Shown here in pieces: positions 36,048 to 42,911 of a stretch of DNA of 64,000 nucleotides (position 1 is the first letter of the stretch; each line of letters starts with the position of its first letter). The translations under genes were made by a program, and so were the position numbers. The DNA is taken from positions 3,038,001 through 3,102,000 of the forward strand of contig NZ_CP118615.1 of assembly GCF_028993575.1 (NCBI RefSeq), in the 5' to 3' direction. Under the pieces are notes generated by a model. It was not told where the DNA came from and made no database searches. It saw only the letters and a program-made list of their open reading frames with translations. The DNA comes from Micromonospora cathayae (lineage in GTDB: Bacteria > Actinomycetota > Actinomycetes > Mycobacteriales > Micromonosporaceae).

Positions 36048-36074
36048 GCAAACCGGTTTGTCAAACCGGTTTGC
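36048..36074. promoter_or_regulatory. Double palindromic LacI operator
   Basis: Two perfect 12-bp palindromes CAAACCGGTTTG lie at 36049-36060 and 36062-36073, 13 bases centre to centre. With flanking G and C the whole is a 27-base palindrome around one T. Its central CG step is typical of LacI-family operators. It is 13 bases upstream of the lacI start codon and likely overlaps the promoter of the seven-gene operon. Confidence 0.85.
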
Positions 36075-36709
36075 GACACTGTAGGAGGCGGTATAACCGC
36101 AGGTCAACCCCCATTCTTCGAGCAGTCGCCAGCCGTCGTCAGGTGTCGATGGAAGGCGACGACTGTCCTGTCACCGTCCTCCCGGATCGTGGGAGCGGGC
36201 CGGGGCGGCCAGGTGTCGGCGTCGACCGCTCCGGCGGAGCGCCGCCGGGGATGGGGGCGGAGCGGTCGCCGGACGGCGTCGGGGTGGGCGGGGCGGACGC
36301 CGGATCGCCAGCCGGGCCAACGGTTCGGCGGCCGGGACGTCGACAGTGGAGGGTGTGCTCCGTAGCTGGGCCACCGACCCGGTGGCCGGGTGGCCGGCGC
36401 GCGGTACGGACCTACCGCCGGAATGTGCCGGCCGTGCTGCCGGCCGGTTTCCGGAGGTCGAGACCGGTCGATCAATCGAACGCGGAAGGCACCACCCGGT
36501 CGGACCCGGTTCGGTCCCGCGCCCGTCGGCGGCGGCCCACCCTCGTCGGCCTACGTCCGGTCGCGGCGGCCTCCGCCATCGGCCTACGTCCGGTCGGCGG
36601 CGGCCTCCGTCACCGGCTCCGCGCCGGTCGGTGGCGGTCCACCTTCATCGGCCCGCGCGGGTCGGTGTGGGCCTCCGTCGCCAGGCCGCCGAGTCGGGTG
36701 TCGTGCGGG
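36075..36709. other. Noncoding accessory DNA with degenerate repeats
   Basis: This 635-base stretch has open frames on both strands, but none shows a recognisable domain, ribosome binding site or consistent codon bias. About four degenerate copies of a 34-bp unit containing GGCCTACGTCCGGTCG occur at 36511-36650. It separates the LacI operon promoter from a decayed small-gene cluster. Confidence 0.55.
36511..36650. repeat. Degenerate 34-bp tandem repeat, about four copies
   Basis: Units at about 36511, 36545, 36579 and 36613 share GGCC(T)ACGTCCGGTCGGCGGC and end near TCCGYCA. The middle two are close copies, the outer ones diverged. Not in a credible gene. Confidence 0.6.
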
Positions 36710-36895
36710 TCACCGCCGGACGCGGGCCAGCCGGCGGGCGGCCGGCGGCGTTCCCGGCACCGGCTCGACCGGTACCCGGTTCAGCCGGTCCGGGCAGCGC
36801 CAGCGCAGCCCACAGATGCAGTACCGGCCGAGGCGGCGCGACCAGTCGCGGCGGTGCCGGAGAGCGAGCGGTACGGGTTTCGGGGAGCGGGCCAT
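36710..36895 (-). CDS. Small Cys-motif protein, possibly truncated paralog
   Basis: A 61-residue protein with GRYCICGLRWRCPDR as its core and the start MARSPKPVPLALRHRRDW. The same start and Cys motif occur in the frame at 37113-37513, so the two are paralogs. Full-length relatives appear to have an extra C-terminal half, which is missing here. Upstream DNA (36896-36970) is relatively AT-rich and shares GTTCACA with the upstream region of the other copy. I do not recognise a characterised family. The protein may be a short derived form or a decayed gene. Confidence 0.45.
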   Translation of the reverse strand: MARSPKPVPLALRHRRDWSRRLGRYCICGLRWRCPDRLNRVPVEPVPGTPPAARRLARVRR

Positions 36896-37112
36896 CGGGG
36901 TGCCTCCCGTCGTGGTGCCTGTTCACAATTAGCGACCCGATGAACACGTTTCGAAAGGTGAGTCGACCTCGCGACAGCACTGTGTGGGCGGTGCCGGTCC
37001 CGGTGGTCCGCGGTGGGAAGGGCCCGCTTCGTGTGGTGCCGGCGTGATGACGCCGCCACGCCCGACGCGTCACGGCCGGGCGGACCGGGTCCAGCCGACG
37101 AAGCTCGACGCG

Positions 37113-37513
37113 TCAGGGCCGGGCGGACCGGGTCCAGCCGACGAACCGGGCGAAGAACTCGCCGGGCGGCACGTTGCCGGGGTCGAGGTCGACCCGGTCG
37201 GCGATGGCGTCGTGCAGGAGCAGGCCGAGGTAGACCGAGAGGCCGACCGGATCGTCCGCGTAGTCGATCCGCAGCCCGAGCTTGGCCGGCGCGCCGCCGT
37301 ACCGAACCAGATCACCAGGGTCGGCCCGGCCCACCGGGGCACTCGCTCCGCCGGCCCGCCGCGCGCCGTCGGCGGTTCCGACTCCTCCACCGGTACGCGG
37401 ACCAGCCGGTCCGGGCACGGCCAGCGCAGCCCGCAGGAGCAGTACCGACCGAACCGTGTCCAGTTCCGACGGTGTCGGGGAGCCAGCGGTACGGGTGGGG
37501 GACGACGTGCCAT
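37113..37513 (-). pseudogene. Cys-motif small protein interrupted by a frameshift
   Basis: From ATG 37513 the product starts MARRPPPVPLAPRHRRNW and contains GRYCSCGLRWPCPDR. Coding bias then moves to another frame. There it continues as LVRYGGAPAKLGLRI through DPVGLSVYLGLLLHDAIAD to a stop at 37113. The second frame has very high G/C at third codon positions. The two parts look like one family: an N-terminal Cys motif and a C-terminal helical part, often found next to XRE/DUF397 genes in Micromonosporaceae. The shift lies between about 37310 and 37390. Function is unknown. Confidence 0.5.
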
Positions 37514-37663
37514 CTCGATCCTCTCTTCGCGGGGTGTTCACAGCCTGCGTCGGATCGACTACGTTCTGAAGGGCTCGGGCTGTCCCACCGAAGGGCGTGC
37601 CCGCCGGCCCGCCCCGGGTGCCGTCCCGGTGACGCCGGCCGAGGACCCTGCGGTAAAGGTGTG

Positions 37664-37771
37664 ATGACGGACGGTCGGCTGTCGACGCTGGAGTTCCTGG
37701 GCGCGGAGTTGCGGCGGGCCCGCCGGGCGACCAGGGACCTCAATCGGGAGTTGACGAAATCATGGACCTGA
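37664..37771 (+). pseudogene. Remnant of an XRE-type regulator upstream of DUF397
   Basis: A 35-codon frame begins ATG 37664 and contains LEFLGAELRRARRATRD. This resembles the first residues of the XRE/DUF5753 regulators that normally precede DUF397 genes. The helix-turn-helix and the ligand domain are absent. The stop overlaps the DUF397 start by 10 bases, as full-length pairs often do. The likeliest reading is an internal deletion that left both ends; a short expressed peptide is possible. Confidence 0.45.
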
Positions 37772-37965
37772 CCGGTGCGGTGTGGCGGAAGTCCAGCCGT
37801 AGCGACAACGGTGGTTCCACCTGTGTCGAGGTGGCGACGAACCTGCCCGACGTGGTGGGCGTACGCGACAGCAAGGACCGGCAGGGGCCGGTGCTGACCT
37901 TCTCGCCCGCCGCGTGGGCCACCTTCGCCCGCGCCGTCCGTGGCCGGGCCATGCGGCTGCCGTAG
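37762..37965 (+). CDS. DUF397 domain protein
   Basis: A 67-residue protein with the complete DUF397 pattern: WRKSSRSDNGGSTCVEVA, VVGVRDSKDRQGPVLTFSPAAWATF. DUF397 proteins partner with XRE-family regulators in actinomycete developmental control (BldB-like and WhiJ-like systems). GGGAG lies about 10 bases before ATG 37762. The expected regulator upstream is reduced to a remnant, so this gene may be an orphan. A strong terminator follows immediately. Confidence 0.88.
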   Translation: MDLTGAVWRKSSRSDNGGSTCVEVATNLPDVVGVRDSKDRQGPVLTFSPAAWATFARAVRGRAMRLP

Positions 37966-37975
37966 CTGACCGGAT

Positions 37976-38018
37976 GGCCCCGCAGCCCGAACCCGGAACG
38001 GGGTCGCGCTGCGGGGCC
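37976..38018 (+). terminator. Terminator after DUF397
   Basis: GGCCCCGCAGC (37976-37986) pairs with GCTGCGGGGCC (38008-38018). The inner CGA/TCG and CCCG/CGGG segments also pair, giving an almost fully paired 43-base hairpin. It starts 10 bases after the DUF397 stop. Confidence 0.8.
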
Positions 38019-38082
38019 GAATCGGCGGGGATGCCCCGCCTCGGCGGGGATGGCTGGGCCGCCGGCCACTGATCGACTCGGG

Positions 38083-38132
38083 ATGCGGCATCCGGGGCCT
38101 TCACCCTGCCCGGAGACCCCAAGATGCCGCAT
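38083..38132. terminator. Second hairpin, facing the F420 oxidoreductase gene
   Basis: ATGCGGCATC (38083-38092) and GATGCCGCAT (38123-38132) are perfect complements, and the inner CGGGG/CCCC can also pair. It lies 54 bases beyond the stop of the minus-strand oxidoreductase gene and probably ends its transcript. Confidence 0.65.
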
Positions 38133-38185
38133 GTTGCCCCGGCCCCCAACCCCCGGCCCCGGCCCCCGGCGGCCCGGTGGACCGG

Positions 38186-39058
38186 TCAGATGGTGGCGAG
38201 GCGGGGGACGACCCGTTCACCGACGGTGGCGACCCAACCGGGCAGGTCGGTGGCTCTCGGCATCACCCAGACCTGGCTGATGCCGAGAGCCGCGTACCTC
38301 TCCATCGCCCTCAGGAAGGCGTCGGTGTCGGCCACCGGGTTGGCGGAGGAGAGGATGGTCTTCCGTACGGTCGCCGGGTCGCGGCCCTCGGCGGCGCAGT
38401 GCCGGGCCAGGACGTCCAGCTTGCCGGCGATGACGGCCGGGTCGGCGCCGAACAGGTTGCACGCGTCGGCGTACCGGGCGACCAGCCGCAGCGTCTTCTT
38501 CTCGCCCATTCCGCCGATCAGCACCGGCGGTCCGGGCCGCTGGACCGGTCGGGGTTCGCAGATCGTCTCGGTGAGGGTGTGGTGGGTGCCCTGGAACGGG
38601 CCGTCGTCGTCGCTCCACATCTGCCGGCAGATGCGGAGCGTGTCCTCCAGCCGTTCGAAGCGCTCGGCGGTCGACGGGAACGGCACCCCCAGGCCCAGGT
38701 GCTCCCGCTCGTACCAGGCCGCGCCGATGCCCAGCATGGCCCGGCCGCCGGAGAGTACGTCGAGGGTGGCGACGGTCTTGGCCAGCAGGCCCGGGTGGCG
38801 GTACGTGACCCCGGTGACCAGCAGCCCCAACTGGAGGCGGGTGGTCTGGCCGGCGAGGAATCCGAGGGTGGTGTAGCCCTCCAGCATCGGATCGGTGGCG
38901 GGGGCCATGGCTTCCATCTGGAACCAGTGGTCCATCAGGGTGAGTGTGCGAAAGCCCGCCTCCTCGGCGGTGCGCGCGGTGTCGGCCAGACCGGCGGCCA
39001 GCGAGGAGCCGGACCGGCCGAACGGGGTGAAGTCGGCGATGTGCAGGGCGATGTCCAT
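38186..39058 (-). CDS. LLM-class F420-dependent oxidoreductase
   Basis: A 290-residue TIM-barrel oxidoreductase of the luciferase-like monooxygenase superfamily. The features fit the F420-dependent group common in actinobacteria: FRTLTLMDHWFQ, TTRLQLGLLVTGVTYRHPGLLAKTVATLDVLSGGR, LGIGAAWYEREH and VLIGGMGEKKTLRLVARYADACN. ATG 39058 gives the normal length. It is a single gene with no pathway partners nearby. F420 versus FMN as cofactor cannot be decided from the sequence alone, and the substrate is unknown. Confidence 0.87.
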   Translation of the reverse strand: MDIALHIADFTPFGRSGSSLAAGLADTARTAEEAGFRTLTLMDHWFQMEAMAPATDPMLEGYTTLGFLAGQTTRLQLGLLVTGVTYRHPGLLAKTVATLDVLSGGRAMLGIGAAWYEREHLGLGVPFPSTAERFERLEDTLRICRQMWSDDDGPFQGTHHTLTETICEPRPVQRPGPPVLIGGMGEKKTLRLVARYADACNLFGADPAVIAGKLDVLARHCAAEGRDPATVRKTILSSANPVADTDAFLRAMERYAALGISQVWVMPRATDLPGWVATVGERVVPRLATI

Positions 39059-39421
39059 TGCTGCCGGGCCTCCATCTCAGCGGGTGTCGCGAACATTACT
39101 CCCGGTTGCGTCGCGCCTCGTGTGCGAGGCCGCCACCGCAGGCCACCGTGGCCAGGCCGGTGGGCGTCATGATGTCCGCGAAGGGGGTGGGTCCGGTGGC
39201 GCAGCCCACGATGACGCCCGCACCGGCGCAACCGTCCGGGCAACCGTTCTGAGCTGTCCGATGCCGGACAGCGGTCCTGGGGGCTGCCGAACTGGGCAGA
39301 CGTCCACATAGGGTGGACGGGGGTCGGGCCGCCGCTCGGCTCCGCAGTGGACGGTCGAACGGCGCTCGCGGGGCGGATGGTGTCGCTCACCCCCTCGTGT
39401 TCCCCTCTGGTTGGAGTTCGT
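39059..39421. other. Promoter region of the VMAP/MoxR system
   Basis: This 363-base gap lies between the divergent oxidoreductase and Trypco1-like genes. No gene or strong repeat is seen. The segment TGGACGTCTGC complement and ATAGGGTGG near 39307-39316 could be part of a promoter (TAGGGT as -10 box). It presumably contains the control region of the four-gene system. Confidence 0.4.
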
Positions 39422-39835
39422 GTGGCCGAGCAGACGCAGGTTCAGCAGACGAAGGTGCAACTGCCGACCGGGCAGGTCATCTGGGCCACGGTGTACGACG
39501 AGGACTACCGGGCCGTTTCGGCGTCGCGGAAGATGCCCAGGCTCGACCCGGCGGAGCTGCGGGGTCTGGTGCAGGGGGTGTCCACGAGCATCCGGCAGGC
39601 CCTGGACGAGCTGGCACCTGACGATGTCAGCATCGAGTTCGGGGTCGACTTCGCGCTGAAGACCACCGGCCTGACCAGCCTGCTGGCGGAGGCCAGCAGC
39701 AAGGCCAGCGTCAAGGTGACCGTCTCCTGGCGTGCCGACGGCCCGCTCCGGGCCACGCTGCGCCCCGGTGCCCCCGATCCCGCCGAGGATGACGACGGCG
39801 TCGACCGGAATGCCGACGGAACCGCAGGCCAGTAG
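39422..39835 (+). CDS. Trypco1/CU044_2847-type protein, first gene of the VMAP system
   Basis: A 137-residue protein matching the CU044_2847 (trypsin co-occurring domain 1) pattern: VQLPTGQVIWATVYDED at the start, then a helix (LRGLVQGVSTSIRQALDEL), the strand VSIEFGVDFALKT, and ASVKVTVSW. A short acidic tail ends the protein. The family was named for its frequent pairing with trypsin-like proteases in predicted bacterial conflict systems. GTG 39422 was chosen because GGAG lies 6 bases upstream. The next gene starts 15 bases after the stop, in the same frame. It may link the protease to its trigger or substrate; this is inferred. Confidence 0.75.
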   Translation: MAEQTQVQQTKVQLPTGQVIWATVYDEDYRAVSASRKMPRLDPAELRGLVQGVSTSIRQALDELAPDDVSIEFGVDFALKTTGLTSLLAEASSKASVKVTVSWRADGPLRATLRPGAPDPAEDDDGVDRNADGTAGQ

Positions 39836-39850
39836 CTGGACGGTGCGCGG

Positions 39851-41914
39851 GTGGTACCGGATCGGACGGCGGGCGGGGCGGCTCTGGCCCAGCTGGAGCA
39901 CCTGCTGGTGCACGCCGTGGCCGGGGTTCGTGAAGCGGGCGGCGAGGCCCACTCCGGCTCGGCCTTCTGGGTGGCACCGGAGTGGCTGCTGACCTGCGCC
40001 CACGTCACGAAGGGGCAGGTGGGTGACACGGTCAGGGTGAGCTGGGACAACGGTGGGAAGGAGCTGGACGGCACGATCGAGGCGATCGTGGGGGAGGAGG
40101 TACCCGACCGGCCGCTGCACGAGTACCCGGATCTGGCCCTCGTTCGGGTGCCCGGTGCCGACGATCATCCCTGTGTCTGGCTGGCCGAGGAGTACATGAC
40201 GAGCCGGACGCCGCTGAGCCTCTTCGGTTACGTCGCGGGACTGGACGGGCGCATCGGAATGTACAAAGTGGCCGGTGAGTGCACGAACTGGGCGCGGTTC
40301 GGTCTCGACAGCGCGGGCATCGCCGCCACCGCCAAGATCGAGGGAGGTATGTCGGGGGGACCGGTACTCAACACGGTCACCGGCGCGGTACGCGGCCTCA
40401 CCGTGATGGCCCAGGGCCAGGACAGCGGGCTCTACGTCTCGGTGCGGGCGATGCGCGAGTTCGAGCCGGACCTCTACCGGGAGGTGCTCCGGGCGCACGA
40501 CCTGTTCCACGCGCGGGACCACCGCTGGACCAGCCTTCGGGACGACCTCACCCGGAAGCTGTACGAGTCGTCCGACCGCACCGGCAAACCGACCGCGGCG
40601 CAGCAGGTGGGCCTGCTCGGTGTCCTCGCCCGCGCGACGGACGACACCGAGCAGAACGGTCCCGCGGGCCGGGACGCTGAGCGGGACAGGCCGGCAGGCC
40701 GGGACGCTGCGCGGGACATGCTTCTGAGCCGGGACGCCGGAAGACTCACGAAGATCTACGTCGATGTGGTGGGCAGGGACTGGCCCGGCCCGGAGTCGCC
40801 GGGTTCCGTCCGCGATGTCCTCTGGCGGGCGCTCGAGTGGGCGGACCTCTGGGGCCTGGCCCCGCTGGGTGCGCTGGCCGGGCTGGTCCTGCCGCGTGAG
40901 CAGGACCGGAAGGACTGGCAGGAGCTGATCTCCCCGGGCCGTCCGGAAACGGAGCCGGGGACCGCCGGACACCGGGGGCGGGAGGCCGTGACGCCGGAGC
41001 CGGCGGCCCCGCAGGGCGTGGCACCCGAGCGGACGGCCCCGGCGGACGACTTCCGGTTCGTCGTCACGGTCGGCGAGATCACCGAGCCGGGCAGGGAACC
41101 GGGGTACGACCTGACCGTCCAGGTGCTGAGCGGCTCGGCGCACCCGGACGTCATCCATCAGGACGAGGACACCAGCCGGGACCTCGCGGCGACCAAACGG
41201 TTGATCGGGGAGGCGCTGCGGACCGCCCTCAACAAGTACGGCGGCCGGGCCCGGCTGGTCGAGTTCGTTCTCCCTCCCAAGCTGTTGAACGAGCCGTTCG
41301 ACGAGATCACCCTGTCCGCCGAGGACTTCCTCAGTGTCGGCGAGGAGCACCCGGTCGTGGTCCGCACGCGCCGGGAGCCGCGCACCCGGCACAGGTGGGA
41401 GCACCGATGGCACAGCCTCACCCGCGCCGAGTCGGTGCAGCCGCGCTCGGTGACCTGCGCCTACACCGGTACCCCGGAGAGCCTGGGCAGGGAACTCGTC
41501 CGCCAGAGCGATCTCGGCGTCCTCACGTTGACCCGGCGACCGTCCGCCGTCGACGACGACCAGGTCCGTGGTTTCATCACGGTGGCCATCCAGGCCGGGG
41601 TGCCGGTGATCGTCTGGCCCCGCCCCGGATGTCCCCGGCACGACGGCGACGGCACCGGCCACTGCGCCGGGCAGCGGTTCTCGGTCGCGTTCGAGCAGGC
41701 CCTCACGGAATGGGCGGCCCGGGAGGGGGAGCAGCGCCGGCCGCGGTGGTCACAGGACCTACCCAGGATGGTCACCGAACTCCGGTTCGAGGCCGGCGGC
41801 GCCGAGCAGCACGACTGTCGGGGCCTGGTGCTGCTCCTCGACGACCCGGACCGGCCGGCGGACGACCTTCGGGCCCCACCCATCGAAACCAACCATGACG
41901 GAGTGCGGAGATGA
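39851..41914 (+). CDS. Trypsin-like protease with VMAP-type C-terminal region
   Basis: A 687-residue protein. The first 210 residues are a trypsin-fold serine protease with the complete triad: His in LLTCAHV, Asp in PDLALVRV and Ser in GGMSGGPV. No signal peptide is present, so it acts inside the cell. A charged linker with repeated GRDAxRD units follows. The C-terminal region (about 390-687, FRFVVTVGEITEPG through EFVLPPKLLNEPFD to ITVAIQAGVPVIVWPRPGC) fits the vWA-MoxR-associated protein (VMAP-C) fold. GTG 39851 follows an in-frame stop closely, so the start is well bounded. Its stop overlaps the MoxR gene in ATGA. It is the probable effector of the system. Confidence 0.78.
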   Translation: MVPDRTAGGAALAQLEHLLVHAVAGVREAGGEAHSGSAFWVAPEWLLTCAHVTKGQVGDTVRVSWDNGGKELDGTIEAIVGEEVPDRPLHEYPDLALVRVPGADDHPCVWLAEEYMTSRTPLSLFGYVAGLDGRIGMYKVAGECTNWARFGLDSAGIAATAKIEGGMSGGPVLNTVTGAVRGLTVMAQGQDSGLYVSVRAMREFEPDLYREVLRAHDLFHARDHRWTSLRDDLTRKLYESSDRTGKPTAAQQVGLLGVLARATDDTEQNGPAGRDAERDRPAGRDAARDMLLSRDAGRLTKIYVDVVGRDWPGPESPGSVRDVLWRALEWADLWGLAPLGALAGLVLPREQDRKDWQELISPGRPETEPGTAGHRGREAVTPEPAAPQGVAPERTAPADDFRFVVTVGEITEPGREPGYDLTVQVLSGSAHPDVIHQDEDTSRDLAATKRLIGEALRTALNKYGGRARLVEFVLPPKLLNEPFDEITLSAEDFLSVGEEHPVVVRTRREPRTRHRWEHRWHSLTRAESVQPRSVTCAYTGTPESLGRELVRQSDLGVLTLTRRPSAVDDDQVRGFITVAIQAGVPVIVWPRPGCPRHDGDGTGHCAGQRFSVAFEQALTEWAAREGEQRRPRWSQDLPRMVTELRFEAGGAEQHDCRGLVLLLDDPDRPADDLRAPPIETNHDGVRR

Positions 41915-42906
41915 GCGACTGGTACCGGTTCCGGGGGGACGGCGAGTGCCGGGAGTGGACGGACATCGACGCGCCGCCGTGGCGTCGCTTCGACGGCGGC
42001 CCGGTGGTGCGCCTGGACCCGTCCGGCGAGCGGACCGCCCGCCGCGAGCGCGACCGGGAACGCGGACGGGTCTACCAGGCCAGCGCCGAGGAGATCGAGC
42101 TGGTGAACGTCGCCATGCACCTGCGTCGTCCGCTGCTGATCAGCGGCAAGCCGGGCCTCGGCAAGTCGTCGCTCGCCTACGCGGTGGCGTACGAACTGCA
42201 GCTCGGTCCGGTGCTGCGCTGGTCGATCACCAGTGGCACCACCCTCCAGGAGGGTCTCTACCGGTACGACGCCATCGGCCGGCTCCAGGACGCCAACCTC
42301 GCCCGGCACGGCGACCCGGCCGTGGCGGACATCGGCCGGTACATCCACCTCGGCCCGCTCGGTACCGCGCTGCTGCCGTACGACCGGCCCCGGGTGCTCC
42401 TCATCGACGAGATCGACAAGAGCGACATCGACCTGCCGAACGACCTGCTCAACATCTTCGAGGAGGGTGAGTACCGGATCCCCGAGCTGGCGCGGTTGGG
42501 CCACGACGCGGAGCCGGTCCGGGCGTCCGTCGAGCACTCCGCCGACCCGGTGGAGATCAGCCAGGGTCTGGTGCGGTGCCGGGAGTTCCCGATCGTCATC
42601 CTCACCAGCAACCGGGAGCGGGAGTTTCCGCCCGCCTTCCTGCGCCGCTGCGTCCGGCTGGACATGCACGAGCCCGACGAGGCCCGACTCAGGAGCATCG
42701 TCGAAGCGCACTTCGACCCGGCGACGCGGGAGGCGAACGCGGACCTGATCGAACGGTTCCTGGAACTGCGGGCCGTCGGCGACCTCGCCACCGACCAACT
42801 GCTCAACGCGATCTTCCTGGTCTGCAACTCCGCGCGGGACGGTCAGGACCGCCAACAGCTCGCCGAGGTGGTGCTGCGGCACCTGGCGACCGATCCGACG
42901 GGATAG
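41911..42906 (+). CDS. MoxR-family AAA+ ATPase
   Basis: A 331-residue AAA+ ATPase of the MoxR group, chaperone-like enzymes that act with vWA-domain partners. Walker A is SGKPGLGKSSLAYA, Walker B is RVLLIDEIDKSDIDLPNDLLN, sensor 1 is IVILTSNREREFPPAFLRRC, and the arginine finger is in the RRCVRLDM segment. The N-terminal 50 residues are a specific extension (YRFRGDGECREWTD). ATG 41911 overlaps the protease stop (ATGA) behind GGAG. The vWA protein gene starts 5 bases after its stop. Established MoxR-vWA pairs act in metal insertion or protein complex remodelling; here it likely switches the protease. Confidence 0.88.
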   Translation: MSDWYRFRGDGECREWTDIDAPPWRRFDGGPVVRLDPSGERTARRERDRERGRVYQASAEEIELVNVAMHLRRPLLISGKPGLGKSSLAYAVAYELQLGPVLRWSITSGTTLQEGLYRYDAIGRLQDANLARHGDPAVADIGRYIHLGPLGTALLPYDRPRVLLIDEIDKSDIDLPNDLLNIFEEGEYRIPELARLGHDAEPVRASVEHSADPVEISQGLVRCREFPIVILTSNREREFPPAFLRRCVRLDMHEPDEARLRSIVEAHFDPATREANADLIERFLELRAVGDLATDQLLNAIFLVCNSARDGQDRQQLAEVVLRHLATDPTG

Positions 42907-42911
42907 CGCCG

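Noticed and set aside
36104..36943. Plus- and minus-strand open frames in the 36 kb gap
   Set aside because: They consist of Arg/Pro/Gly-rich shadow sequence without start signals or domains, except for the small Cys-motif frame that was kept.
39167..41662. An 831-codon minus-strand frame across the protease gene
   Set aside because: It is the complement of the trypsin/VMAP gene, with no motifs of its own.
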